From Butyricimonas faecalis (GTDB taxonomy: Bacteria; Bacteroidota; Bacteroidia; Bacteroidales; Marinifilaceae), in NCBI RefSeq assembly GCF_003991565.1, contig NZ_CP032819.1, forward strand, positions 3,596,001 through 3,660,000: a stretch of DNA of 64,000 bases, read 5' to 3'. Of this stretch, positions 1 through 8,549 are shown in pieces; within the stretch, counting starts at the first letter, position 1; each line of letters begins with the position of its first letter. Made by a program: the position numbers and the translations under genes. The notes beneath the pieces were generated by a model, which was given only the letters and a program-made list of their open reading frames with translations, was not told where the DNA came from and ran no database searches.

Positions 1-1
1 C

Positions 2-784
2 AAGAAGATATTCGTCGAAGGAATGACAGCCAGATCGGGCAACCCGTTCGACGCCCACCTCCAGGTCAACGCCGAGCGCAGGGGCGTGGAATTCATCTTC
101 GAGAACGACAAGCTCTTCAACCGGCAGTCTTTGGGAGGCGTCGAACTGACCAAGAAGCAGATTGACGACCTGAACGAGGGCAAGGCCATCTTCGTGGAGG
201 GCATGAAGCGCAAGGACGGGGAACTGTTCTCCTCCTACGTGAAACTCGACGAGGCGACAGGCCGCCCGTCCTACACCCGCTACAATCCCGACTCCCCGGA
301 AGGCGCACGGGAAATCTACATCCCGAATGAAATCAATGGCGTGAAAATCACTCCCGAGGAACAGAAAGAGTTGCGCGAAGGGAAGCCCATCTTCCTCAAC
401 GACATGGTGAACCGCAAGGGAGAGGAATTCTCCTCGTTCATCAAGGCAGACCTCGAAACGGGCAGGCTGAGCTACTCGCGCACCCGGGACGGCTTCGACC
501 AGCGCGAGGAGTTCAAGATACCGGCCAAGGTATGGGACGTAGAGCTTACCCGCAAGCAGCGTGCCGACCTCCAGAGCGGCAAGGCGGTGCTGGTCGAGGG
601 CATCAAGGGGTATGACGGCAAGACCATCTCGCAGTACGTCAAGGCGAACTTCAACCAGGGCAGACTGGACTTCTACAACGAGAATCCCGACCGCAGACGC
701 GACGCCTCGCAGCGCAACGTGGTGTCCGCCACACAAAGACAGGGAGAGGAAAACCGCCAATCCAGGGGGGCGAGCATAGCCTGA
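2..784 (+). CDS. DUF3945-type repeat protein, C-terminal part (5' end outside window)
   Basis: The reading frame is open from the first bases of the window, so only the C-terminal part of a longer protein is present. It shows three tandem repeats of about 60-65 residues. Each begins with a pattern like GVELTKKQIDDLNEGKAIF and ends with a strand like SSYVKLDEATGRPSY. This is the DUF3945 pattern found in large proteins of Bacteroidetes conjugative elements, usually behind an N-terminal DUF4099 domain. The biochemical role is unknown. The last 25 residues are polar and look disordered. The next gene encodes a free-standing DUF4099-like domain, and a topoisomerase follows, which supports an ICE DNA-processing context. 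An internal ATG at position 23 is probably not the start, because the repeat pattern continues upstream of it. Confidence 0.75.
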   Translation, partial: KKIFVEGMTARSGNPFDAHLQVNAERRGVEFIFENDKLFNRQSLGGVELTKKQIDDLNEGKAIFVEGMKRKDGELFSSYVKLDEATGRPSYTRYNPDSPEGAREIYIPNEINGVKITPEEQKELREGKPIFLNDMVNRKGEEFSSFIKADLETGRLSYSRTRDGFDQREEFKIPAKVWDVELTRKQRADLQSGKAVLVEGIKGYDGKTISQYVKANFNQGRLDFYNENPDRRRDASQRNVVSATQRQGEENRQSRGASIA

Positions 785-826
785 CGGTCAAAGCAAAACG
801 AATGTTGAACCCAAAAGAATCAGAAC

Positions 827-1090
827 ATGGAAATGAACAAGGAAAACAACACGCCTTTCAAGGCGGAAGACGTGAACTGGGACGAGCTGGCAGCCATCGG
901 CATCCTGAAGGATGAACTGGAAATGGCCGGGGAACTCGATACGCTGCTCAGCGGTGAGAAGACAAACGTGGTATCGCTCAGCCTGGTGCTGCTCGGCGTG
1001 GACGTGGTGATGGACGCCACACTCCAGTTGGTACGCAAGGACGGCGACCCGCTGCTCGAAATCCTCGGTATCAAGCCCGTGGAACAGTAA
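827..1090 (+). CDS. small DUF4099-like protein
   Basis: An 87-residue acidic protein. Its core (VNWDELAAIGILKDELE followed by two short beta-rich stretches and LEILGIKP) resembles the DUF4099 domain that normally forms the N-terminus of DUF3945 repeat proteins. Here the domain stands alone directly downstream of a DUF3945 gene and about 100 bases upstream of topB, in the same direction. Function is unknown; partner or regulator of the repeat protein is a guess. A second ATG two codons downstream is an equally plausible start. No signal peptide or membrane segment is seen. Confidence 0.6.
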   Translation: MEMNKENNTPFKAEDVNWDELAAIGILKDELEMAGELDTLLSGEKTNVVSLSLVLLGVDVVMDATLQLVRKDGDPLLEILGIKPVEQ

Positions 1091-1186
1091 CCCCGCCTTC
1101 TTATAATATGTAAACCGAATGTATAACCGCCGTTTCCCGTCTTCGCGTACCGGCAAGCGGGAAACGGCTTAAATTTTATCCGAATC

Positions 1187-3283
1187 ATGATAGCAATCAT
1201 AGCAGAGAAACCGAGTGTCGGTCAGGACATAGCCCGCGTAGTCGGGGCTACAGAAAAAATGGACGGCTACATAACAGGAAACGGCTACATGGTGACATGG
1301 GCGCTGGGACATTTAGTGTCGCTGGCATTGCCGGGAACATACGGCTACACGAGGACCACCGCCGAAGACCTCCCGATGATTCCCGAACCGTTCCGCCTTG
1401 TGCCACGGCAGATACGCACGGACAGGGGGATGGTGACGGACATCGCCGCCGGCAAACAGCTCAAAATCATTGATGAAGTATTCTCCAAATGCGACAGCAT
1501 CATCGTGGCAACGGACGCGGGCCGCGAGGGGGAACTTATCTTCCGGTGGATATATTCTTATCTGGGCTATACCAAGCCCTTCAGACGGCTGTGGATCTCC
1601 TCGCTTACCGACGAGGCCATCCGCGAGGGCATGGCGAACCTCAGGGAGGGAAGCGGATACGACAGCCTCTATGCCGCCGCCGACAGCCGTGCGAAGGCCG
1701 ACTGGCTGGTGGGCATGAACGCGAGCCGCGCCCTGGCGACAGCCTCCGGATCGGCGAACAACTCCATAGGCCGTGTGCAGACTCCCACGCTCGCCATGAT
1801 ATGCGCACGCTTCAAGGAAAACCGGAACTTCGTCTCCACTCCATACTGGCAGCTGCATATCGCGCTGAAAAAAGACGACGTGCACCGGCAGTTCTTCCAC
1901 CCGGAGGACTTCAGGGACAAGAATGGGGCGGAGGCCGCGTACAGGCGCATTACTTCCGACTCTGTGGTGACCATAAATAAGGTAGAACGAAAGACGGTAT
2001 TTCAGCAGGCTCCGCTTCTGTATGACCTTACCGCACTACAGAAGGACTGCAACATCCACCACGACCTTTCGGCGGACAAGACCCTTTCCATCGCCCAGTC
2101 CCTGTACGAAAAGAAACTGGTCTCCTACCCGAGAACGGGCAGCCGTTATATCCCGGAGGATGTCATGGCACATGTCCCGGCCTTGCTGGAAAAGGTCATC
2201 ACCATGCCCTGGTTCAGGGAATACGGACGGACTTTCGACCTTTCCGGCCTGAACACCCGGAGCGTGGACGCCACGAAAGTGACCGACCACCATGCACTGA
2301 TCGTCACGGGCGTCGTTCCCGAAGGGCTGTCCGAGGCGGAAGCGGTTGTTTATGAGATGATAGCCGGAAGGATGCTGGAAGCCTTCTCTCCACGCTGCGA
2401 GAAAGAGTCACTGAAGATGGAGTGCGTGTGCGAGGGTATGGATTTCCGCTCACAATCCGCCGTCATCGTCAATCCCGGCTGGCGTGCCGTGTTCTCCCGG
2501 AAGGAAGACCGTGAAAAGGACGAGCCGGAAGGTAACGGGGGAACGGCGGTGTTTGCCGAAGGCGAGGAAATCCCGGTCATGGGATACGGGCTGGCACAGA
2601 AAAAGACCCTGCCCAGACCCCTTTACACGGAAGCGACCTTGCTCACCGCCATGGAGAACTGCGGTAAGGAAATCGCTGACGGACAGGCACGGGAAGCGGT
2701 GAAGGAGCTGGGCATCGGCACGCCCGCTACCCGTGCCGCCATCATCACGACCCTTTTCAAGCGTGACTATATCGAGCGTTCCGGCAAGAGCATCCGCCCG
2801 ACGGAAAAGGGGCTTTACCTCTACGAGTCGGTCAAGGGCATGATGGTGGCCGATGCCGAACTGACCGGTACATGGGAGAAGGCACTGGCACAGATAGAGG
2901 GGCACACCCTCGATCCGGAAAGCTTCATGCTCTCCATCCGGGAATACACCGGGAAAGTGACCGGTGAGATACTGCGTCTCAAATTCCCCGAACCGTCGTC
3001 ACGCGCCTTTACCTGCCCCAAGTGCAAGACCGGCAATGTGATAGTGAAGGCAAAAGTCGCCAAGTGCGACCATGAGGGGTGCGGACTGCTGGTGTTCCGC
3101 CGTTTCCTGAACAAGGAGCTGACCGACCAGCATCTGGAACAGCTTTTCTCTTCCGGCTCCACCAGGCTGATCAAGGGGGTCAAGGGCAAGAAAGGGGCCT
3201 CTTTCGACGCCGCGGTAGCCTTTGACGCGGACTTCAACCTGAAACTCTCGTTCCCCAAGCCCAAGGGAGGGAAGGGGAAATAA
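1187..3283 (+). CDS. topB: DNA topoisomerase III (type IA), ICE-encoded, Exc-like
   Basis: A 698-residue type IA topoisomerase, which relaxes or decatenates single-stranded or negatively supercoiled DNA by a covalent 5'-phosphotyrosine link. The N-terminal Toprim domain begins IAEKPSVGQDIARVVGA and contains the acidic ATDAGREGELIFRW motif near residue 105. The active tyrosine is Tyr314 in VSYPRTGSRY. The C-terminus has a four-cysteine zinc-finger-like segment (CPKC ... CDHEGC, about residues 607-625) and a Lys/Gly-rich tail. The length and ICE setting match Exc of CTnDOT, a topoisomerase encoded in that element's excision operon; calling it an Exc counterpart is an inference. It starts at an ATG about 100 bases after the small upstream gene. 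Confidence 0.92.
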   Translation: MIAIIAEKPSVGQDIARVVGATEKMDGYITGNGYMVTWALGHLVSLALPGTYGYTRTTAEDLPMIPEPFRLVPRQIRTDRGMVTDIAAGKQLKIIDEVFSKCDSIIVATDAGREGELIFRWIYSYLGYTKPFRRLWISSLTDEAIREGMANLREGSGYDSLYAAADSRAKADWLVGMNASRALATASGSANNSIGRVQTPTLAMICARFKENRNFVSTPYWQLHIALKKDDVHRQFFHPEDFRDKNGAEAAYRRITSDSVVTINKVERKTVFQQAPLLYDLTALQKDCNIHHDLSADKTLSIAQSLYEKKLVSYPRTGSRYIPEDVMAHVPALLEKVITMPWFREYGRTFDLSGLNTRSVDATKVTDHHALIVTGVVPEGLSEAEAVVYEMIAGRMLEAFSPRCEKESLKMECVCEGMDFRSQSAVIVNPGWRAVFSRKEDREKDEPEGNGGTAVFAEGEEIPVMGYGLAQKKTLPRPLYTEATLLTAMENCGKEIADGQAREAVKELGIGTPATRAAIITTLFKRDYIERSGKSIRPTEKGLYLYESVKGMMVADAELTGTWEKALAQIEGHTLDPESFMLSIREYTGKVTGEILRLKFPEPSSRAFTCPKCKTGNVIVKAKVAKCDHEGCGLLVFRRFLNKELTDQHLEQLFSSGSTRLIKGVKGKKGASFDAAVAFDADFNLKLSFPKPKGGKGK

Positions 3284-3292
3284 TGCACTGCC

Positions 3293-3452
3293 ATTCCAAT
3301 TCAAGGGCAAAGGTAGCGGAACCGCCCGTTTCCACCCGCAAGGTCGGGCCTTGCAGGTTTCGGGGAAAATCATCCTCACTCGCGTTCCGGTATTTTCCCC
3401 GAAAACCTTGCCGGTGGAGGCGGTCCGCTTTCCGGCCCCTGAAATTGGAAAT
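3293..3452. repeat. long imperfect inverted repeat, copy 1
   Basis: About 160 bases just after topB can fold into one long hairpin. Outer arms pair CCAATT.. with ..AATTGG, then GCGGAACCGCC with GGCGGTCCGC, then CACCCGCAAGGT with ACCTTGCCGGTGG. The innermost arms are GGGGAAAAT and ATTTTCCCC around a loop CATCCTC...TTCCGGT. The core (3338-3412) recurs at 3928-4003. It has no convincing coding content. Confidence 0.75.
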
Positions 3453-3483
3453 GACATGTTTCACCCATTAACCATATACGGTC

Positions 3484-3720
3484 ATGAAAACAAGGGAATG
3501 TATCGAAAAACTCAGGACAGCCAAATGGATAAGGATTATGGCATTGGCCATTGTCGCCTTCATCGTGTTCAGCTATCTCCACTCAAGAGGAATATCGCCC
3601 GTATGGGCGGCAGTCGCCATCGTGTGTTTCAAGGGATTCTTCAGGTTTTTATATAAAATAGCCTGCCTGCTGGTAGCGGCGGCTATACTTTTCTGCATTC
3701 TCAGCTATCTGGTTTTCTAA
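3484..3720 (+). CDS. small integral membrane protein, unknown function
   Basis: A 78-residue protein with a short basic N-terminus (MKTRECIEKLRTAKWIR) and two or three hydrophobic stretches: roughly residues 17-33, 38-52 and 55-78. It probably spans the inner membrane. I do not recognise the family. It lies between two long hairpin repeats and is followed by a likely intrinsic terminator, so it may be a one-gene transcript or the end of the topB unit. Small membrane proteins of this size are common in Bacteroidetes ICEs, but nothing here shows a role. Confidence 0.55.
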   Translation: MKTRECIEKLRTAKWIRIMALAIVAFIVFSYLHSRGISPVWAAVAIVCFKGFFRFLYKIACLLVAAAILFCILSYLVF

Positions 3721-3777
3721 AGATACAGACATATGAAGCGGATATACCATACAGGTCCAAATATCACCTCGCGGAAC

Positions 3778-3806
3778 AGGGCTGTCCTTTCGGGCGGCTC
3801 TTTTTG
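3778..3806 (+). terminator. probable intrinsic terminator
   Basis: A stem AGGGCTGTCC / GGGCGGCTCT (with wobble pairs) closed by a TTTC loop is followed by TTTTTG. It lies about 60 bases after the small membrane protein gene. Confidence 0.6.
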
Positions 3807-3888
3807 TTTCCCATGCCTTATGGAAATGAGAATGACGAGGACACGCATGGAAAAGACAGGGAAGCGCATACAGCCATTGACAGACCGT

Positions 3889-4039
3889 GAACTACAGGGC
3901 AAAGTTGGCAAACGCTTCTTTTCGGACGGCAAGGCCGGGCCCTTCGGGTTTCGCGGAAAAATCATCCTCGCTGCGCTCCGGTATTTTTCCCGAAAGCCTT
4001 GCCTTTCCGGAAGCGTTTACCGTAAAGCCCTTGTAGTTC
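3889..4039. repeat. long imperfect inverted repeat, copy 2
   Basis: About 150 bases forming a nested hairpin: GAACTACAGGGC with GCCCTTGTAGTTC, AAACGCTTC with GAAGCGTTT, GGCAAGGC with GCCTTGCC, and TTTCGCGGAAAAAT with ATTTTTCCCGAAA. The loop is CATCCTCGCTGCGCTCCGGT. The inner core matches copy 1 closely. The outer arms differ in sequence from copy 1 but are again self-complementary. Confidence 0.75.
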
Positions 4040-4085
4040 AACGGGCTGCCAAAGCCCGGATATTCACAATTAAAATTATAAAGTC

Positions 4086-4301
4086 ATGAACCAAGCAATC
4101 ATCTCAAGACCGCCGATGGCACCGGTGCAGATGCCGATGCCCGCAACAAGAAGAAAAAGGACAGTGGAGCCGAATCCCGTAGTCAAGTTCCCGCCAAGAG
4201 GCACAGGACCGGTACACATCTCCACGCTGCTGAACCCCATCCTGGAAATATGCCACCATCCCGACAGGGACAGGCTGCTGGCGGAGTTCTTCAACCGATA
4301 A
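4086..4301 (+). CDS. small conserved-looking protein, unknown function
   Basis: A 71-residue proline-rich and basic protein. Its N-terminus (ISRPPMAPVQMPMPATRRKRT) looks disordered. The C-terminal half (HISTLLNPILEICHHPDRD) could form one or two helices. I do not recognise a family. It sits immediately upstream of the PRTRC E gene in the same direction, with a 36-base gap, so it probably belongs to the PRTRC transcript. The stop is followed by an AT-rich gap. A coding call rests on position and codon usage like its neighbours; confidence is moderate. Confidence 0.5.
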   Translation: MNQAIISRPPMAPVQMPMPATRRKRTVEPNPVVKFPPRGTGPVHISTLLNPILEICHHPDRDRLLAEFFNR

Positions 4302-4337
4302 AAAATACGATTATTCACACTTTAAATTATTACAGTT

Positions 4338-5315
4338 ATGTTTTTTACAGCAATCAACCAGATGATGACCGAGGGCGTGGACCTCACGATAGTCATCCGC
4401 AAAGCGAACGGACAAATGGCGGTATCCACACTGCCGAAGTCGAACGGGCTGAAGGACGAGGCCCAGAACCACATCGTGCCCCTGACGGTCAGCGGACTGC
4501 CGGAGGAACTGGACGCGGGATTCCTGCAAACCGTCGCCCGGCCGATACAGAAGGTGGCGGGACTGATCACCAACATGGCGCAGTTCGAGGCGCAGGCTGA
4601 CAAGGCCGCTGCCGACAGCAAGGCGGCGAAGGAAGAAAAAGCCAAAGAGACGAAGGAGGAGAAGGAGAAACGCGAGAAGTACGAGAAGCATCTCAAGAAG
4701 GCGGAGGAACTGATTGCCGCCGGGAAGCACAGCGAGGCTGTCTCCGCACTCGGCCAGGCACGCCTCCATGCCAAGCCGCAAGACCTGAAGAAGATTGACA
4801 GCATGGTGGAGGAACAGAAGAAGGCGATGAACAAGGGCAGCCTGTTCGAGCTGATGGATGAACCGGCACCGCAACCGCAGCCACAGCCACAGCAGCAACC
4901 GCAACCTATGGCGGCAACGGCACAACAGCCACAGCCACGACCAATGGCAGTTCCCATGCAGCAACCGCCCTATCCGCCGCAGCCCCAGGCTCCGAGACCG
5001 ATAGCAGGACAACCGCAGCGGCCTATGACGGCACAACCGCTGCAACAGCCTTCGATGTGGCCACCGCAACAACCGCCGCAAAGACCGCTTCCGCCACAGC
5101 CGCAATATGCCGGACAACAGCCTACGGCTCCGCAGCCTCCATACGGGGCACAGTCTGACACGCACTGGCAGGAACAGGCATTCTCTCCCGAAGACTACCC
5201 TGCGCAATATCCCGCGGACGGAGAAATCAATTACAATCCCAAGGATTACGAGGAATATCCCGATTTTCCCCAATCCATGTTAGAACCCAAGTATTCACCT
5301 TATCAGACAGTTTAA
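4338..5315 (+). CDS. PRTRC system protein E
   Basis: A 325-residue protein. The first 90 residues (MFFTAINQMMTEGVDLTIVI ... VPLTVSGLPEELDAGFLQTV) match the PRTRC E family pattern. A charged Lys/Glu-rich helical stretch follows (about 90-150), then a short helical repeat (KKAEELIAAGKHSEAVSAL), and then a long Pro/Gln-rich tail (about 175-275) that is probably disordered. PRTRC (ParB-related, ThiF-related cassette) gene sets occur on plasmids and ICEs; their function is not established. It is followed after 4 bases by PRTRC C, so the two are probably co-translated. The Pro/Gln tail is longer than I would expect for the family and its CAGCC/CCACA-type repeats may vary in length. Confidence 0.85.
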   Translation: MFFTAINQMMTEGVDLTIVIRKANGQMAVSTLPKSNGLKDEAQNHIVPLTVSGLPEELDAGFLQTVARPIQKVAGLITNMAQFEAQADKAAADSKAAKEEKAKETKEEKEKREKYEKHLKKAEELIAAGKHSEAVSALGQARLHAKPQDLKKIDSMVEEQKKAMNKGSLFELMDEPAPQPQPQPQQQPQPMAATAQQPQPRPMAVPMQQPPYPPQPQAPRPIAGQPQRPMTAQPLQQPSMWPPQQPPQRPLPPQPQYAGQQPTAPQPPYGAQSDTHWQEQAFSPEDYPAQYPADGEINYNPKDYEEYPDFPQSMLEPKYSPYQTV

Positions 5316-5319
5316 GATT

Positions 5320-5541
5320 ATGGCACTCGAAATCACAGGAATGACACGCTCGTTCACGTTCAAGAAAGGCAGCGGAATGATTACGCTCGACGATCCCAAC
5401 CCGTCGGACAGCCCCGAAATGGTCATGAGTTACTACTCCAACTTCTACCCGGAGCTGACCACGGCGACGGTACACGGACCGGTCATCAAGAATGACAAGG
5501 CGGTGTACGAGTTCAAGACCACCATCGGGACAAAAGGATAG
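5320..5541 (+). CDS. PRTRC system protein C
   Basis: A 73-residue protein with the whole PRTRC C pattern: MALEITGMTRSF, then LDDPNPSDSPEMVMSYYSNF, YPELTTATVHGP and a C-terminal TIGTKG. The fold is probably a small alpha/beta ubiquitin-like or beta-grasp unit; that is inference. A ubiquitin-like role would fit the ThiF-type enzyme encoded three genes downstream, but the C-terminus ends in Lys-Gly rather than the usual Gly-Gly. It starts 4 bases after the PRTRC E stop and is followed by a small gene 6 bases later, consistent with one operon. Confidence 0.88.
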   Translation: MALEITGMTRSFTFKKGSGMITLDDPNPSDSPEMVMSYYSNFYPELTTATVHGPVIKNDKAVYEFKTTIGTKG

Positions 5542-5547
5542 GAAACC

Positions 5548-5712
5548 ATGAAGAAGGACAATAAAAAGAAGAAATCATGTGTACCATTGGACGAACATCA
5601 GTCGGCACTGCTCGCAAGGCTCATCATCGGCCAGACAGAACGGAATGTACGACACGGTGTGAACAGGACAGAACGGATTACGGCTCCAAGCGGGGCCGTA
5701 ATTCTTTTCTGA
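5548..5712 (+). CDS. 54-residue basic protein in PRTRC operon
   Basis: A short frame starting ATG AAG AAG GAC, six bases after the PRTRC C stop. The product is strongly basic at the N-terminus (MKKDNKKKKS), followed by a helix-like stretch (LDEHQSALLARLIIGQTERN) and a short C-terminus. I do not recognise it. The coding call rests on tight spacing, a good start context and the overlap of its TGA stop with the apparent start of the next gene. That overlap would couple their translation. Confidence 0.5.
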   Translation: MKKDNKKKKSCVPLDEHQSALLARLIIGQTERNVRHGVNRTERITAPSGAVILF

Positions 5713-6659
5713 ATACGGCACTTGCCCCGATAGCACAGAAAAGTATTGTCGTGGATTCATACGGCAGTAATGGCATCAACGTGATTACGCAGGAAAACTA
5801 CGAGTTCCTGCGTGACTCGTTTTTCAACTATGCCCTTTTGTTGAAACAGGAAGCGGTGCATACTCCGGGCAAAAGTATCGGGGCAAGCATAGCCAATCTG
5901 TACGACGAGATGGACAAACTTGTCGGGGAAGGGATGAATGTGAATATCGAACAGGATAACGGCAGGCTCTATTTCAATCTGTGGAAGTGTCACAAATGGG
6001 GCGAACTGACCTTGTACTATTTCCCGATGAAATTCGTTGAATCTCTCAATTCTACGCTCAGGAGGATTTCCATTACATTCATTAACAAGCTGATGTGGGC
6101 AAACGGAATCTCTACCATTTTGGACGAAGAGGACACGGATTATATATTCATGTGGCTGAAAGAGGATGATTCGCAGGAGGAGGAAGAGGAAACTGTCAAA
6201 AGACTGGAACTGGTACGGTCATACGAGAAAGGGAAAATCGGCAGGCTGCTAAAGCATGTTGAAAAAAAGTCCTATTACAAGGATTTGCCGAAGGCACTTG
6301 AAAAATACACCCCGCAAAACGACTTCGAGCGTTCCATTGTCGGAGCGATGAAAAAGGGATTGCCCTTCCTTAACCCGGAACACGGTATCATGCAATACGG
6401 CTATGATGCCTTTTACGAGGAGGAACCGGATTTTCAGCCGATGCGTCTGGATCAGCAGATAAGGGTGGTCTATGACTGCGACGACATGGTGTCCGAATAT
6501 CTGGTGGACTATTACAATAATAACAGCCAGGAGACATACGATATCATCCCGATTACCACCTGTGCCCTGTCACCGGAAACCGACCGCCTGTTTATCATGG
6601 ATGACTATCCGGAACGGTTCTTCAAGTGGGCGGATGAATTTATTAACATTGTATATTGA
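5709..6659 (+). CDS. PRTRC-linked protein of unknown function (F position), probable CTG start
   Basis: A protein of about 316 residues between PRTRC C and PRTRC B. I do not recognise its fold; by position it could take the role of PRTRC F, which is inference. The clearly protein-like sequence begins around LNTALAPIAQKSIVVDSYG. An upstream ATG at 5577 would add about 44 residues that only shadow the 54-residue gene in another frame. No ATG, GTG or TTG lies near the true beginning. A CTG at 5709 overlaps the previous stop as CTGA, exactly where a coupled ATGA would be expected, so I place the start there. The middle has an acidic run (DDSQEEEEET). It is followed by PRTRC B after 6 bases. Confidence 0.65.
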   Translation: MNTALAPIAQKSIVVDSYGSNGINVITQENYEFLRDSFFNYALLLKQEAVHTPGKSIGASIANLYDEMDKLVGEGMNVNIEQDNGRLYFNLWKCHKWGELTLYYFPMKFVESLNSTLRRISITFINKLMWANGISTILDEEDTDYIFMWLKEDDSQEEEEETVKRLELVRSYEKGKIGRLLKHVEKKSYYKDLPKALEKYTPQNDFERSIVGAMKKGLPFLNPEHGIMQYGYDAFYEEEPDFQPMRLDQQIRVVYDCDDMVSEYLVDYYNNNSQETYDIIPITTCALSPETDRLFIMDDYPERFFKWADEFINIVY

Positions 6660-6665
6660 AAGATT

Positions 6666-7385
6666 ATGGTAGAAACGAATGAACTTACAAGAAAACTGAG
6701 GACGCTGCTTCATCCGAGGGCGGCGTTGATTGTCTATGCGGAAGAGAATGACAACCACAGCACGGATGACGACGGTTATTTTATCGAAGTCAGGGACATA
6801 GACGAAAATGGGACAATGGGCGAAGGCCGTCCGGTGACGGTGGAGTTCATGAACGAACTGGTACGGGGCTATTCCGAAAGCCACAGTGTGACACCATACG
6901 GCAGGATACCGTCCAACCTGCTGTGGTTTGACCCGCGCAAGGGCAGTGAGAAATACATCTGGTACAACCCGCCCCAAAAGCGCATGATGTTCTTCCATGA
7001 CATCCTGAAGATTGAAAGCGCGGAATACAACCTGCCGGGCGTGATCTATGAGGCCGGAGAAAACCGTCTGAATGTCTATGCCTATACAGATGTTGAACTG
7101 ACAGACAATTCGGACCTTTTTGCGGCTCCGTTCTTCAATGTGACGGGAGCGAGCGTCTGTCTGGGCTCCGCAAAAATTGAGAAGCCGAAAGACCTGACCT
7201 ACACGAACCTGCTGGAGTATTGGGAAAAGAGGTTCTGGCTGACGGAGTTCTCCCATCTGGGTGGAGGTGGGAACCCCACGAAATCCAATCTGGTACTGGT
7301 AACGAAAGCGGCAAAGGACAAGCCTTTTGACCTTGACGAACTGCAACCTTTAAAAAAACTGAAACTAAAAGACATATTGCGATGA
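6666..7385 (+). CDS. PRTRC system protein B
   Basis: A 239-residue protein with the PRTRC B pattern. A central LLWFDP segment is followed by WYNPPQKRMMFFHD, then LPGVIYEAG and LNVYAYTDVE, and then the conserved APFFNVTGASVCLGSA block near residue 160. The C-terminus has a Gly-rich turn (SHLGGGGNPT). Function is unknown. Its ATGA overlap with the ThiF gene (start codon inside its last codons) shows translational coupling and suggests the two proteins act together. Confidence 0.88.
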   Translation: MVETNELTRKLRTLLHPRAALIVYAEENDNHSTDDDGYFIEVRDIDENGTMGEGRPVTVEFMNELVRGYSESHSVTPYGRIPSNLLWFDPRKGSEKYIWYNPPQKRMMFFHDILKIESAEYNLPGVIYEAGENRLNVYAYTDVELTDNSDLFAAPFFNVTGASVCLGSAKIEKPKDLTYTNLLEYWEKRFWLTEFSHLGGGGNPTKSNLVLVTKAAKDKPFDLDELQPLKKLKLKDILR

Positions 7386-8170
7386 AAAGAGTACATTATA
7401 CAGACAGTTACCTGATGAACCCGCAACATCCGGTGACGGTAAACATCATAGGCGCGGGCGGTACAGGCTCGCAAGTGCTGACCGGTATGGCAAGACTGGA
7501 TGTCACGCTCCGTGCACTCGGACATCCGGGATTGTTCGTAACGGTCTACGATCCAGACATCGTGACGGACGCAAACATTGGGCGGCAGCTCTTCGGACCG
7601 TCGGACCTGGGACTGAACAAGTCACAATGTCTGGTCACAAGGATAAACAATTTTTTCGGAAACGACTGGAAAGCGGAGGCGAGTTTCTATCCGTCGGTAT
7701 TGAAGGAGGTAAAGCGGACCGAAATTGCGAACATCACCATTACCTGTACGGATAATATAAAATCCAGACTCGATTTGTGGAACGTGCTTGCGAAAGTTCC
7801 TTCATCCTCCTATACGGACAATAACACACCGCTCTACTGGATGGATTTCGGGAATACAAAGACCGCCGGGCAGGTTGTACTGGGAACCGTGCCGAAGAAA
7901 ATCAAACAGCCGGTTTCCACGATGTATGAAACGGTCGGCTCACTGAAAGTCATTACCCGTTTTGTGAAATATGCGAGAGTGAAAGAAGTGGATTCCGGAC
8001 CGAGTTGCTCACTGGCAGAGGCATTGGAAAAACAGGATCTGTTTATCAACTCCACGCTGGCGCAACTCGGCTGCAATATCCTCTGGAAAATGTTCCGCCA
8101 CGGGATGATTGAGCATCACGGGCTGTTCCTGAACTTAGAAACGATGAAAGTCAATCCGATAGGGGTATAA
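7382..8170 (+). CDS. PRTRC system ThiF-family protein
   Basis: A 262-residue E1-like protein. The nucleotide-binding motif GAGGTGSQVLTGMARL lies near residue 24. It is followed by DPDIVTDANIGRQLF, the typical ThiF/MoeB/E1 strand with an acidic residue and the NxxRQ motif. CTDN (residues 121-124) corresponds to the next conserved strand. Family members adenylate the C-terminus of a ubiquitin-like protein; the partner here is not known, though PRTRC C is a candidate. The start overlaps the end of PRTRC B by four bases. It is the last gene of the operon; a likely terminator lies about 200 bases downstream. PRTRC ParB, A and D are not in the window. Confidence 0.9.
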   Translation: MKRVHYTDSYLMNPQHPVTVNIIGAGGTGSQVLTGMARLDVTLRALGHPGLFVTVYDPDIVTDANIGRQLFGPSDLGLNKSQCLVTRINNFFGNDWKAEASFYPSVLKEVKRTEIANITITCTDNIKSRLDLWNVLAKVPSSSYTDNNTPLYWMDFGNTKTAGQVVLGTVPKKIKQPVSTMYETVGSLKVITRFVKYARVKEVDSGPSCSLAEALEKQDLFINSTLAQLGCNILWKMFRHGMIEHHGLFLNLETMKVNPIGV

Positions 8171-8376
8171 GACAGGCAAAAGCAAATATGAAAAAGTGGA
8201 ACCGCCTTGCCGGAAAAGTTTCTGCAAAATAATATCATTCAATTCATTGCGGAATGAGAAATTATTTGTACTTTTGCTATTGTATTTCGAGAATGTTTTG
8301 TTAACGATGTATGAACGGCAATAAAAGCACATATAAATACCACCCGTATATAACAAATATTTTTTGTTCAGGCGGT

Positions 8377-8406
8377 GCTTCGTCCTATAAGACGGAGGCT
8401 TTTTTC
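8377..8406 (+). terminator. possible intrinsic terminator after PRTRC operon
   Basis: GCTTCGTC and GACGGAGGC pair with one bulge around a CTATAA loop, followed by TTTTTTC. The flanking 8171-8787 stretch has no convincing gene; besides this hairpin it holds a CT microsatellite. Confidence 0.5.
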
Positions 8407-8506
8407 GTGTCATTACCGTTTCGTAAAGTTGTTTCCATATCCGGAAAATATTTGTCCGATGCGCTTAAAATGTGTGCCGATTATTTGGATATTCAGATAA
8501 TTCGGT

Positions 8507-8549
<43 letters not shown>

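Noticed and set aside
3733..4089. 118-residue frame across hairpin copy 2
   Set aside because: Most of it translates the inverted repeat and an upstream terminator.
4311..5273. 320-residue minus-strand frame over PRTRC E
   Set aside because: Arg/Leu-rich shadow of the Pro/Gln tail.
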